Below, piece by piece: positions 1 through 5,857 of a stretch of 8,121 bases of DNA. Source of the DNA: Candidatus Campbelliibacteriota bacterium (GTDB lineage Bacteria; Patescibacteriota; Minisyncoccia; Phycocordibacterales; CSBR16-193). Position 1 is the first letter of the stretch, and the number at the start of each line of letters is the position of its first letter. The position numbers and the translations under genes were made by a program. The notes beneath the pieces are model-generated. The model had not been told where the DNA came from. It ran no database searches and saw nothing but the letters and a program-made list of their open reading frames with translations. The DNA lies in NCBI GenBank assembly GCA_007129455.1, contig SKVL01000008.1, positions 1-8,121 on the forward strand, read 5' to 3'.

Positions 1-50
1 AATCACTTCGTTCTTAAAATACCGGAAAAACCTTTTCGAGTCCGCACAAC

Positions 51-69
51 GTGTTTTTTACAAAAACAC
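51..69. repeat. Short perfect inverted repeat downstream of tRNA-Ser
   Basis: GTGTTTTT (51-58) is exactly complementary to AAAAACAC (62-69) across a 3-base loop. It lies downstream of the minus-strand tRNA-Ser and could stop its transcript, but no T-run follows the stem on that strand, so a terminator role is uncertain. I see no coding frame in bases 1-100. Confidence 0.45.
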
Positions 70-70
70 T

Positions 71-84
71 GCGCACCCCTCCTT
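71..84. repeat. 14-bp direct repeat of the tRNA-Ser 5' end (distal copy)
   Basis: The 14 bases GCGCACCCCTCCTT at 71-84 recur exactly at 174-187, where they form the 5' end of tRNA-Ser (first 12 nt on the minus strand) plus two upstream bases. In the tRNA-Ser transcript the copy at 71-84 lies in the 3' trailer. It places GGAGGGG where it could pair with the tRNA's own 3' acceptor strand CCCCTCC. Likely origins are a remnant of a partial tRNA duplication or a recombination scar. Confidence 0.7.
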
Positions 85-101
85 GTTCACTTTGTTTACT
101 G

Positions 102-185
102 CGGAGGGGACAGGACTCGAACCTGCAAGGGATTGCTCCCGGCGGTTTTCAAGACCGCTGCCTTACCAATTCGGCGCACCCCTCC
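102..185 (-). tRNA. tRNA-Ser (anticodon UGA)
   Basis: The minus strand folds as a class II tRNA of 84 nt. The acceptor stem is GGAGGGG with CCCCTCC. The anticodon stem GCGGT/ACCGC closes the loop CTTGAAA, giving anticodon TGA (Ser, reads UCA and wobble partners). A long variable arm has stem GGGA/TCCC, and the T arm is CAGG-TTCGAGT-CCTG. The discriminator is G, as expected for serine tRNAs. CCA is not encoded (the bases after the discriminator are CAG), so it must be added by a CCA-adding enzyme. The gene is divergent from ruvX. Confidence 0.95.
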
Positions 186-197
186 TTTACGCACAAC

Positions 198-206
198 ATA
201 CTACCA
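198..206 (-). promoter_or_regulatory. Putative extended -10 promoter of tRNA-Ser
   Basis: On the minus strand TGG-TAGTAT lies so that transcription would start about 5 nt before the mature tRNA 5' end. No good -35 is seen 16-18 bp further up. The TG dinucleotide before the -10 could compensate. Confidence 0.35.
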
Positions 207-224
207 AAAAAATCAAGACTGGGC

Positions 225-230
225 TAGTAT
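225..230 (+). promoter_or_regulatory. Putative -10 element of ruvX (leaderless start)
   Basis: TAGTAT lies 7 bases before the ruvX ATG, so the predicted transcription start falls on or next to the start codon. No Shine-Dalgarno is present, which fits a leaderless mRNA. No convincing -35 is visible. Confidence 0.3.
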
Positions 231-236
231 TAATGA

Positions 237-635
237 ATGCGATTCCTTGGAATTGATTATGGTAAAAAAAGAGTGGGCTTGGCCCTGTCGGATGAAGAGA
301 GAACTTTAGCTTTTCCTCATAAGACCTTATCCAACAATAGAAAACTTGTCGAAGAGATAAGTGATATCTGCCAACGAGAAGAAGTCTCCTTGGTGGTAGT
401 GGGTAAATCGCAGATGTTTTCCGGTAAAGATAATCCAATCATGAAAGATATCGAATTTTTTATAAAGAAATTTTCAGAGGTAACAAAGGTACCTGTTTAT
501 CTTGAGGCTGAGTTTTTCACTACCCAAGAAGCGTACAAAATTCAGAAAGACAATAAAAACGCAGACGCGTCCGCGGCAGCTTTGATTCTTCAGCGCTTTC
601 TGGAAAAACACAACTTTAAGGGTGTAGAAACATAA
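237..635 (+). CDS. ruvX: RuvX/YqgF family putative Holliday junction resolvase-like nuclease
   Basis: This 132-residue protein has the RNase H-fold architecture and usual length of the RuvX (YqgF) family. That family is implicated in Holliday junction resolution and, in some bacteria, in 16S rRNA 5'-end processing. The first acidic motif is GIDYGKKRVGLALSD with D7. A central VVVGKS segment lies at 53-58, in place of the usual VVGLP. The last motif is DASAAALILQRFL with D110. The family's central DERLT/ST segment appears as EAEFFTT (90-96): E92 keeps the acidic position, but the flanking Asp and Arg are Ala and Phe. The acidic triad D7/E92/D110 is therefore present, in a modified setting. The ATG at 237 is chosen because the conserved motif begins within five residues of it. 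No ribosome-binding site is seen. The next gene, pilM, starts 26 bases downstream but has its own -10. Confidence 0.87.
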   Translation: MRFLGIDYGKKRVGLALSDEERTLAFPHKTLSNNRKLVEEISDICQREEVSLVVVGKSQMFSGKDNPIMKDIEFFIKKFSEVTKVPVYLEAEFFTTQEAYKIQKDNKNADASAAALILQRFLEKHNFKGVET

Positions 636-645
636 AGTTATACTG

Positions 646-651
646 TATAAT
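646..651 (+). promoter_or_regulatory. Consensus -10 (TATAAT) of the pil cluster
   Basis: A perfect TATAAT at 646-651 overlaps the first possible pilM ATG (650). Transcription from it should begin near 658, 4 bases before the ATG at 662. This argues for 662 as the real pilM start on a nearly leaderless transcript. The -35 region is poor. Confidence 0.5.
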
Positions 652-661
652 GTTTATACGT

Positions 662-1648
662 ATGATTACACGTTCTCGTTTTTTGAAATTTTTTCCGCCA
701 CCGAAGTTTCTTGTCATGCCGGCAGCGTGTGTTGCTGTTTCTGATGAAACGCTAAGATTTGTTGATTTAAAAAAGGGACGAAGATCAATAGAGTTAAAAA
801 ACTACACAGAAAAAAAACTCCCCAAAGAAACCATAAGTGCAGGCGAGGTACGTAATTCAAAAGCGTTACTCTCCGCTCTTAAGGAGATGAAAAATGATTT
901 CGGAACAAGATACGTTTCTCTTTCTCTTCCGGAAGAAAAAGGATATATATATACAACTCAGGTACCCACAGACGAAGAAGGGGTAACCGAAGAGCAGGTA
1001 GCCTTTACTCTTGAGAAGAACATTCCCTTTGCTGTTGATGAGGTGGTTTTTGATTATGTTGAAACGGGAGAGAAGAGTAAAACGGGAAGCGAGGTTGTTG
1101 TTATGGCTTTGCCTAACACGGTTGTGAGGGGGTACGTTGATGTTTTGGAACAGGTCGGCCTCACTCCTTTGTATTTTGAGATAGAGTCCTACTCTCTTTC
1201 TCGTGCGGTTATAAATTTGGATGACCCCAGGACTCATCTGTTGGTGCATATACAAAAAGACACCACCAACATTTCGATAATCAGTAGAAACATTCCTCGT
1301 TTTACTTCCACTGTGCATAGCGGTTCCGATCTCGGGACCGCCGACACCTTGCGCCAAGTGGCTTCTTGGCTTAAAGAGGAAATCGGGAGAGTTAAGTCGT
1401 ACTGGCAGTCTCATGGATCTCGAAGCGCAGGTGTGCCTCAGACGGTTGTTTTGTGTGGGGAGATGATGGGGCAGGGCTCGGAAAAAGACGTTATAGCTTC
1501 CGGCTTGGATGTGGAAGTTAATATCGCTAACGTTTGGGAGAATGTGACAAATTTTGATGATTACGTGCCGGACATACCTCATTCAAAATCATTAAAATAC
1601 GGGACGGCAATAGGTCTTGCAATCAGGGAGTTTAAAAGAATAAATTAG
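662..1648 (+). CDS. pilM: Type IV pilus assembly protein PilM (actin/FtsA-like)
   Basis: This 328-residue protein, counted from ATG 662, matches PilM, the cytoplasmic actin-fold protein that docks on the N-terminus of PilN and links the pilus inner-membrane platform to the motor. Supporting features are the FFPPPKFLVMPA leader (10-21), which as I recall is typical of PilM proteins in this type of bacterium, the SHS2-like segment RYVSLSLPEEKGYIYTTQVP (83-102), the QVAFTLEKNIPFAVDEVVFDY region (112-132), and a C-terminal YGTAIGLAIREF (313-324). The nucleotide-binding motifs are degraded. The first, normally xGIDISDxSIK, reads CVAVSDETLR with Ala at 25 in place of Asp. The second, normally DIG, reads VHIQ (195-198). 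The adenosine motif GGG reads CGEMMG (265-270). An upstream ATG at 650 would add four residues but lies inside the -10. The gene is followed directly by pilN after 2 bases. Confidence 0.92.
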   Translation: MITRSRFLKFFPPPKFLVMPAACVAVSDETLRFVDLKKGRRSIELKNYTEKKLPKETISAGEVRNSKALLSALKEMKNDFGTRYVSLSLPEEKGYIYTTQVPTDEEGVTEEQVAFTLEKNIPFAVDEVVFDYVETGEKSKTGSEVVVMALPNTVVRGYVDVLEQVGLTPLYFEIESYSLSRAVINLDDPRTHLLVHIQKDTTNISIISRNIPRFTSTVHSGSDLGTADTLRQVASWLKEEIGRVKSYWQSHGSRSAGVPQTVVLCGEMMGQGSEKDVIASGLDVEVNIANVWENVTNFDDYVPDIPHSKSLKYGTAIGLAIREFKRIN

Positions 1649-1650
1649 TT

Positions 1651-2196
1651 ATGTTCAATCTTTTGCCTGAAAAAGAAAAAGAAAAATTAAGAAGCGAGTA
1701 CAAAATGCGCCGATGGTCGGTATTTTTTGTCTTTGTTTTAATTTCCGGGGTAGTGTCGATAATCTTGTTTGCGCCAACATATTTTGTCGTTTATTTTGAA
1801 AAACAACACCTTGCTAATTTCCTTGAAGAGATAAAACTTGAATCCAAGGAGATTATTAACCCCAAGGTGCTTGAAGAGCTTAGTGACGCCTCCGAGATAG
1901 TGAAACTTCTCGAGCCTCACACCGAAGAAGTTTTCGTAGCTGAGTTGATAAGGGCGGTACTTGAACGTAAACCCACAGGCATTTCCATAACGAGCTTCTC
2001 TTTTGAAAAAACAGGAGGTGGAAAAGAGTTGCGCGCTTCTCTTGCCGGGTTTGCCGAAACAAGAGAAGTTTTGCTTGAGTTTTCAAACGAACTCAAAAAA
2101 GAAGACCACGTTACTGATGTTGAAATCCCTCTCGCCAGCTTTACTCGTGAAGAGAACCTTGATTTTTCGTTGCAAATTAAAGGAAACTTATATTAA
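1651..2196 (+). CDS. pilN: Type IV pilus inner-membrane protein PilN
   Basis: The 181-residue protein has PilN layout. A short cytoplasmic N-terminus FNLLPEKEKEKL (2-13) carries the NLLP motif that inserts into PilM. One membrane segment lies at about 23-49, followed by a helical, coiled-coil-prone stretch at about 50-105. The C-terminal alpha/beta domain (about 107-180) contains ITSFSFEKTGGG and a final FSLQIKG strand, typical of the ferredoxin-like PilN/PilO fold. The start is fixed by the NLLP motif and by the 2-base gap after pilM. There is no ribosome-binding site, so translation may be coupled to pilM. With PilO it should form the periplasmic or extracytoplasmic part of the alignment complex. 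Family sequence identity is always low, so the call rests on motif, topology and position. Confidence 0.85.
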   Translation: MFNLLPEKEKEKLRSEYKMRRWSVFFVFVLISGVVSIILFAPTYFVVYFEKQHLANFLEEIKLESKEIINPKVLEELSDASEIVKLLEPHTEEVFVAELIRAVLERKPTGISITSFSFEKTGGGKELRASLAGFAETREVLLEFSNELKKEDHVTDVEIPLASFTREENLDFSLQIKGNLY

Positions 2197-2200
2197 AAAA

Positions 2201-2698
2201 ATGAAGTCTTTAAAGTATATTTTGATAATAAGCGCGACACTGGCTATGGTATCTTGGGGGTGTTATGTTTTTTTTCTATGGAATATCGGAAGTCAAAAAG
2301 AACAAATAAAAATTCTCAAGGCGGAAATGACTTCCTACGAAAACCAACACAACGAAATTCGGGGAATGATAACATTTTTCGAGGGCACTAAAGATCGTAT
2401 TGAAGATATGAAGGGATATTTTTTGTTACAAAATGAGAAGAACATAGTCGCCTTTATTAAAAAGATCGAAAATTTAGGTAAAGAAACGGGGGTTGACTTA
2501 AAGATATCCAACTTGGACCGGGGGGCGGGAAAGATTTTAAGCGCCAAGGTTGAGATAATTGGAGATTGGAGAGATGTTAACGAAACCATAACCTCAATCG
2601 AACTTATTCCCTATAAAATTTCAATAGTTGATTTAAAGTTAAGAAAAGAAGACTCTCATTGGGCAGCATCTTTAATGATAAATGTTTTAATGATGTAA
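2201..2698 (+). CDS. pilO: Type IV pilus inner-membrane protein PilO-like
   Basis: This 165-residue protein has one N-terminal membrane segment (about 5-27, ILIISATLAMVSWGCYVFFL). A charged helical stretch (about 31-77) follows, and then an alpha/beta domain (about 80-164) with the NIVAFIKKIENLGKETGVDL helix and strands such as SAKVEIIGDW. This is PilO topology, and the position directly after pilN supports it. The frame stays open upstream to 2003 inside pilN, but that part has no membrane-protein character. The ATG at 2201, 4 bases after the pilN stop, places the membrane segment at the N-terminus as the family requires. It should heterodimerise with PilN outside the membrane. The exact family cannot be proven by eye. 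Confidence 0.78.
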   Translation: MKSLKYILIISATLAMVSWGCYVFFLWNIGSQKEQIKILKAEMTSYENQHNEIRGMITFFEGTKDRIEDMKGYFLLQNEKNIVAFIKKIENLGKETGVDLKISNLDRGAGKILSAKVEIIGDWRDVNETITSIELIPYKISIVDLKLRKEDSHWAASLMINVLMM

Positions 2699-2702
2699 TT
2701 GT

Positions 2703-3143
2703 ATGGCTAAAAAAGATAAAGACGTTTTAAATAAATTCGGCAGTGATATAAAAGATATTATCATTAGCTCGAATCCAAAACCCAAGCGGGACTGGTTTTT
2801 CGTATTATCAATGTTTTTTGTTGTCCTTTTTATTTTGATGACACTAAACTCAGCCCTTTTCTTTTATTGGAGCCATACTGATGAACCCAAAGGAGAAGGT
2901 CAGCTGTCGCCGAATGGACTAAGTGTATTGAAAGGGGCTGAAATAGATCTAAGAAAAGAAAAAGTGGATCATGTTTGGGATTTTTTCAGACACAAAGAAG
3001 AACAGCTGGAAAAAATCCAAAGAAGTAAGTTTATGGAAGACCCTTCGTTGACAGGCCCAGAGTTGGCCGATGAAAGTGAGGACTCTATGGAAAGTGAAGA
3101 GGTAACCGAGGAAGAAGAGGGTCTTACCGAAGAGTTGTTTTGA
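2703..3143 (+). CDS. Unnamed single-pass membrane protein of the pil cluster
   Basis: This protein of 146 residues is not recognised as a named family. It has a Lys-rich cytoplasmic N-terminus (1-30), one membrane helix at about 31-55 (FFVLSMFFVVLFILMTLNSALFF), a charged amphipathic stretch (about 75-110, with DHVWDFFRHKEEQLEKIQ) and a strongly acidic tail (about 119-144). It begins 4 bases after pilO and so is almost certainly in the pil transcript. It sits where pilP occurs in diderm bacteria, but it has no lipobox and no visible PilP beta-domain. No secretin gene is adjacent. An accessory part of the pilus platform in a single-membrane cell is a reasonable inference. It ends with TGA, used as a stop. 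Confidence 0.75.
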   Translation: MAKKDKDVLNKFGSDIKDIIISSNPKPKRDWFFVLSMFFVVLFILMTLNSALFFYWSHTDEPKGEGQLSPNGLSVLKGAEIDLRKEKVDHVWDFFRHKEEQLEKIQRSKFMEDPSLTGPELADESEDSMESEEVTEEEEGLTEELF

Positions 3144-3173
3144 GGTCAACAAGACTTACGTTCTTTGGGAGAC

Positions 3174-3201
3174 TTGTCAATCGAGGATGTTTTTGTAATA
3201 C
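3174..3201 (+). promoter_or_regulatory. Promoter of tRNA-Arg
   Basis: A -35 TTGTCA (3174-3179) is separated by 16 bp from a -10 TAATAC (3196-3201). The predicted start near 3208 is about 8 bases before the mature tRNA 5' end. Confidence 0.6.
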
Positions 3202-3215
3202 TCTTAAAACCCCAA

Positions 3216-3287
3216 CCTCCCGTAGTTCAATGGATAGAACGGGGGCCTTCTAAGCCCTAGATGTAGGTTCGATTCCTACCGGGAGGA
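3216..3287 (+). tRNA. tRNA-Arg (anticodon UCU)
   Basis: The 72-nt cloverleaf has acceptor stem CCTCCCG/CGGGAGG, D stem GTTC/GAAC, and anticodon stem GGGGC/GCCCT closing the loop CTTCTAA with anticodon TCT (Arg, AGA/AGG). The T arm is GTAGG-TTCGATT-CCTAC and the discriminator is A. CCA is not encoded (CAA follows). It converges with tRNA-Val on the other strand. Confidence 0.96.
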
Positions 3288-3330
3288 CAAGTAAGATTTT
3301 TAAAACAACCCCATTCGCTTCAAGTGGAAT

Positions 3331-3370
3331 AAAAACACAGACGCTCTCTTAAAAATAGGCGGGCGTGTTT
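3331..3370 (-). terminator. Probable intrinsic terminator of tRNA-Val
   Basis: Reading the minus strand, AAACACGC (3370-3363) can pair with GCGT-CTGT-GTTT, an interrupted stem closing a loop of about 18 nt. TTTTTATT follows. The stem is imperfect, but the T-run and position downstream of tRNA-Val fit a terminator. Confidence 0.4.
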
Positions 3371-3397
3371 CGGGTTTCAAAATCGATATTTTAAATG

Positions 3398-3471
3398 TGG
3401 GCGCTGTAGGACTTGAACCTACGACCTATCCGGTGTAAACGGATTGCTCTAGCCAACTGAGCTAAGCGCCC
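3398..3471 (-). tRNA. tRNA-Val (anticodon UAC)
   Basis: The 74-nt minus-strand cloverleaf has acceptor stem GGGCGCT/AGCGCCC, D stem GCTC/GAGC, and anticodon stem ATCCG/CGGAT with loop TTTACAC, anticodon TAC (Val, GUA and wobble). The T arm is GTAGG-TTCAAGT-CCTAC and the discriminator is A. CCA is not encoded. Confidence 0.96.
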
Positions 3472-3480
3472 GATTCATTT

Positions 3481-3509
3481 AAAATAACGCAATAGTTGAT
3501 GTTTATCAA
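3481..3509 (-). promoter_or_regulatory. Promoter of tRNA-Val
   Basis: On the minus strand TTGATA (3509-3504) is followed after exactly 17 bp by TATTTT (3486-3481). Transcription should begin about 3 bases before the mature tRNA. Confidence 0.55.
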
Positions 3510-3579
3510 GTTATTTGGTTTTTATTTGTAATTATAAATTTATTAAATCAGGATTTAAAACGATTTATTAAGGTTTGGG

Positions 3580-3585
3580 TATAAT
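3580..3585 (+). promoter_or_regulatory. Consensus -10 (TATAAT) upstream of uppS
   Basis: A perfect TATAAT is preceded by TTTGGG. The -35 region is AT-rich but lacks a clear TTGACA match. The predicted start near 3592 gives a leader of about 70 nt before the chosen uppS ATG, longer than for other genes here. The interval 3472-3579 holds only the tRNA-Val promoter and AT-rich spacer. Confidence 0.5.
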
Positions 3586-3660
3586 AAATCTCACGGATTC
3601 GGGATTGTTTGCGGTTTGGAAAATAGTGTTCATGGTGATAGAATCCAAGGCAATTCGATA

Positions 3661-4350
3661 ATGGACAAAAAAGAAATGGAAAACCCAAAGAACATAGCCA
3701 TCATAATGGATGGTAATCGCCGCTGGGCTCGTTCAAGGGGCCTTCATGATCAAAAAGGACACACTGCCGGATATGAAAAACTTTTGGAACTTTTGGATTG
3801 GGTAGCTGAGGCGGGAGTCCCCCATGTTACCGTTTTTGCTTTCTCCACAGAGAACTGGAAGAGAAGTGAAGAAGAGATAAATCATCTTCAAAGCCTGATA
3901 TGTCGGCTGGGAGACAAAGATAAAAAGAGGCTTATCAAGGAAGGGGTGAAGGTGACTTTCATAGGAAAACACGAACGTTTTTCGGAAAAGACGAGAAAAA
4001 AAATAAAAGAAACGGAAGAAGCGACCAAAGAATGTAAGAAGGTAAACCTAACGATAGCTTTTTCTTATGGAGGAAGGAAGGAGATTGTTCTTGCCGCCGA
4101 AGCCTGGTCCGATTCGGGCACGGAGCCCACGGAAGAGAACTTTGAGAGGTTTTTACAGACCACTCATATGCCTGACCCCGATATTGTTATTCGTTTTGGC
4201 AAGGAAAAGAGGATATCAAACTTTCTCTTGTGGCAGATAGCTTACAGCGAGCTTTTCTTTAGTGATACTTTTTGGCCGGATCTTTCCAAGGACGAGTTTG
4301 TAGAAATTTTAGAGTCTTTCAAAAACAGAGCTCGGCGTCGTGGTGTATGA
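3661..4350 (+). CDS. uppS: Isoprenyl transferase / undecaprenyl diphosphate synthase UppS
   Basis: UppS is the cis-prenyltransferase that extends farnesyl diphosphate with isopentenyl units to make the C55 lipid carrier for peptidoglycan and surface glycans. Counted from ATG 3661 the protein has 229 residues, normal for the family. Key motifs are present: IAIIMDGNRRWARSRG (12-27) with catalytic D17, GHTAGYEK (33-40), FAFSTENW (59-66), LTIAFSYGGRKEI (130-142) and PDPDIVIRF-x4-RISNFLLWQIAYSE (171-197). The usual IRTGGExRISNF segment reads IRFGKEKRISNF, so Thr and one Gly at the diphosphate-binding loop are Phe and Lys, while both Arg (178, 184) are kept. Another ATG at 3676 is possible. An in-frame TTG extends to 3616 but adds nothing family-like. 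A weak AAGG lies 11 bases before 3661. It probably shares a transcript with the gene 12 bases downstream. Confidence 0.93.
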   Translation: MDKKEMENPKNIAIIMDGNRRWARSRGLHDQKGHTAGYEKLLELLDWVAEAGVPHVTVFAFSTENWKRSEEEINHLQSLICRLGDKDKKRLIKEGVKVTFIGKHERFSEKTRKKIKETEEATKECKKVNLTIAFSYGGRKEIVLAAEAWSDSGTEPTEENFERFLQTTHMPDPDIVIRFGKEKRISNFLLWQIAYSELFFSDTFWPDLSKDEFVEILESFKNRARRRGV

Positions 4351-4362
4351 AAAACAATTAAC

Positions 4363-5109
4363 ATGAAAAAAAATCCGGAGATTCTTTATGATGATGGAGA
4401 TATTATTGCGGTGAACAAGCCTGCGGGTTTTATGGTTTATCCCGACGGATTCAACGGAGGGCCATATCTTACGGATTGGATAATTGAAAAATATCCGGAG
4501 ACAAAAAAAGTGGGAGAAACCGAGAGGTTAAGATCGGGGGAAGAGATAGCACGTCCGGGTATCGTACACAGGCTGGACAAAAACACTTCAGGCGTTCTTC
4601 TTATTGCAAGAACCGAAAAAGCTTACAATCATCTCAAATTATTGTTCAAGAACAGAGAGGTCGAAAAAACATACCACGCTTTCGTCTATGGCGTGGTTAA
4701 AAAAGACAAGGGTCGTATAGACAGGCCTATAGGTAAAAGTGCCAAAAACTTTCGCCTCTGGTCGGCCCAAAGAGGAGCCAGGGGAAAACTAAGAGAGGCC
4801 GTTACCGACTACAGGGTTTTATGGAGAGGAGAGGATGGTTCCTTTTTACAAGTTTCTCCATTAACAGGGAGAACTCATCAGATAAGGGTTCACATGAAGG
4901 CCATAAACCATTCCATTGTTTGTGACCCTCTGTATGCCCCCAAACGCGAGTCACTTTTTGGGTTTGAGAGGGTGGCTTTGCATGCTTCGAATATAATGTT
5001 CAAAAACCAAGCAGGAGAAGATGCTTTTATTAGAGCACCCTTTCCAATTGATTTTAGAAAAGCTTTCGATACCATTGGGATTAACACGATTTCTTTTAAT
5101 GAAGTTTGA
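4363..5109 (+). CDS. RluA-family RNA pseudouridine synthase, catalytic domain only
   Basis: This 248-residue protein isomerises specific uridines in rRNA or tRNA to pseudouridine. It begins directly with the catalytic fold: ILYDDGDIIAVNKPAGFMVYP (7-27), then the signature GIVHRLDKNTSGVLL (66-80) with catalytic D72. Next come KTYHAFVYG (102-110), a basic GK-rich insert (about 124-145) and the LTGRTHQIRVHM motif (167-178). The C-terminal part, with CDPLY (187-191) and VALHAS (204-209), is also typical. There is no N-terminal S4 domain, so it resembles the shorter RluA-type members rather than RluD/RluC with S4. The target site cannot be told from the sequence. It follows uppS by 12 bases with no ribosome-binding site, so co-transcription is likely. 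Confidence 0.92.
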   Translation: MKKNPEILYDDGDIIAVNKPAGFMVYPDGFNGGPYLTDWIIEKYPETKKVGETERLRSGEEIARPGIVHRLDKNTSGVLLIARTEKAYNHLKLLFKNREVEKTYHAFVYGVVKKDKGRIDRPIGKSAKNFRLWSAQRGARGKLREAVTDYRVLWRGEDGSFLQVSPLTGRTHQIRVHMKAINHSIVCDPLYAPKRESLFGFERVALHASNIMFKNQAGEDAFIRAPFPIDFRKAFDTIGINTISFNEV

Positions 5110-5142
5110 TATCCCTGAGCTAGAGCTAGTCGATTTGGTGTC

Positions 5143-5171
5143 TTGCGTATCGTTATTTACTGTGATAAAGT
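5143..5171 (+). promoter_or_regulatory. Promoter of rplS (nearly leaderless)
   Basis: A -35 TTGCGT (5143-5148) is separated by 17 bp from an extended -10 TGA-TAAAGT (TG at 5163-5164, hexamer 5166-5171). The predicted start near 5178 leaves only about 3 nt before the rplS ATG, and there is no Shine-Dalgarno. Confidence 0.5.
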
Positions 5172-5180
5172 AGCGCTGTT

Positions 5181-5717
5181 ATGAGTCAGACAAAAGAAAT
5201 TCTTCCTTCGGCTGAAACGAAAAAGCGCAAAAATCTTGATATGCGTGCGGGGGACACGGTGCGTGTTTCCGTAAAGATAGAAGAAAGAGGAAAAACCAGG
5301 ACGCAGGAGTTTGAGGGGATTGTTCTGGCGCGTAAGCATGGAAATGAGCCGGGGGCGACCTTTACCGTTCGACGCACCTCCGGAGGGTTGGGTGTTGAAA
5401 AGATATTCCCTCTTTTCTCGCCGCTTATAGAAAAGATCGAAGTTATTAAACGCTCGAAAGTGCGCCAGGCCAACCTTTACCACATAAGAAGAAAGGCTGC
5501 CAAGGAAGTCAAAAGATATATTAAAAATGTTAGAAATACACCCGATGTTATCGAGGAAGAAGAAACTAAACCAGAGCTGGAAGAAAAGACGGAAGAGTTA
5601 AAAGAAAAAAGTGAAACGGAAGAAAAAGAAAAGCCCGCAGAGAAGACGGAAAATGTCGAGGAAGAAAAAGGTGAAGCGGAAGAGACGGAAAACGAAAAAG
5701 AAGAAGAGAAAAAATAA
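5181..5717 (+). CDS. rplS: Large-subunit ribosomal protein bL19 with long acidic C-terminal tail
   Basis: Residues about 19-110 are a clear bL19 core: MRAGDTVRVSVKI (21-33), TQEFEGIVLARK (41-52), FTVRRTSGGLGVEKIFPL (61-78), FSPLIEKIEVIKRSKVRQA (79-97) and LYHIRRK (99-105). The protein sits on the 50S subunit near the interface with the 30S. bL19 is normally about 115 residues. Here 178 residues include a tail of about 58 (121-178) made almost only of Glu, Lys, Thr and Asn, low-complexity and presumably disordered. The ATG at 5181 gives a family-like N-terminal extension before GDTV. The gene has its own predicted promoter and is followed 20 bases later by an intrinsic terminator, so it looks monocistronic. 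Confidence 0.96.
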   Translation: MSQTKEILPSAETKKRKNLDMRAGDTVRVSVKIEERGKTRTQEFEGIVLARKHGNEPGATFTVRRTSGGLGVEKIFPLFSPLIEKIEVIKRSKVRQANLYHIRRKAAKEVKRYIKNVRNTPDVIEEEETKPELEEKTEELKEKSETEEKEKPAEKTENVEEEKGEAEETENEKEEEKK

Positions 5718-5737
5718 AATACTTTTAAAAAAATAAG

Positions 5738-5772
5738 AACACCGATATGAGCAATGGTGTTTTTATTTTTTT
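5738..5772 (+). terminator. Intrinsic terminator of rplS
   Basis: AACACC (5738-5743) pairs with GGTGTT (5756-5761) around a 12-nt loop. TTTATTTTTTT follows. It begins 20 bases after the rplS stop. Confidence 0.75.
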
Positions 5773-5810
5773 AAGCGCCCTCCCTCTTGATCTGTTTTTA
5801 AAGTTGATGC

Positions 5811-5838
5811 TTGAAAATAACCGGCGCTCTAGTATAGT
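5811..5838 (+). promoter_or_regulatory. Promoter of tRNA-Leu
   Basis: TTGAAA (5811-5816), a 16-bp spacer and TATAGT (5833-5838) form a good sigma-70-type promoter. The predicted start near 5845 is about 13 nt before the mature tRNA 5' end. Confidence 0.6.
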
Positions 5839-5857
5839 GGTTAAAGGTTATATTGAT

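Noticed and set aside
866..1582. 238-codon open frame on the minus strand inside pilM
   Set aside because: Fully overlaps a clearly conserved pilM frame, has no family motifs, and no minus-strand promoter or start signals.
2003..2200. 66-codon N-terminal extension of the PilO-like gene
   Set aside because: It overlaps pilN in another frame, is not membrane-protein-like, and pushes the membrane helix away from the N-terminus.
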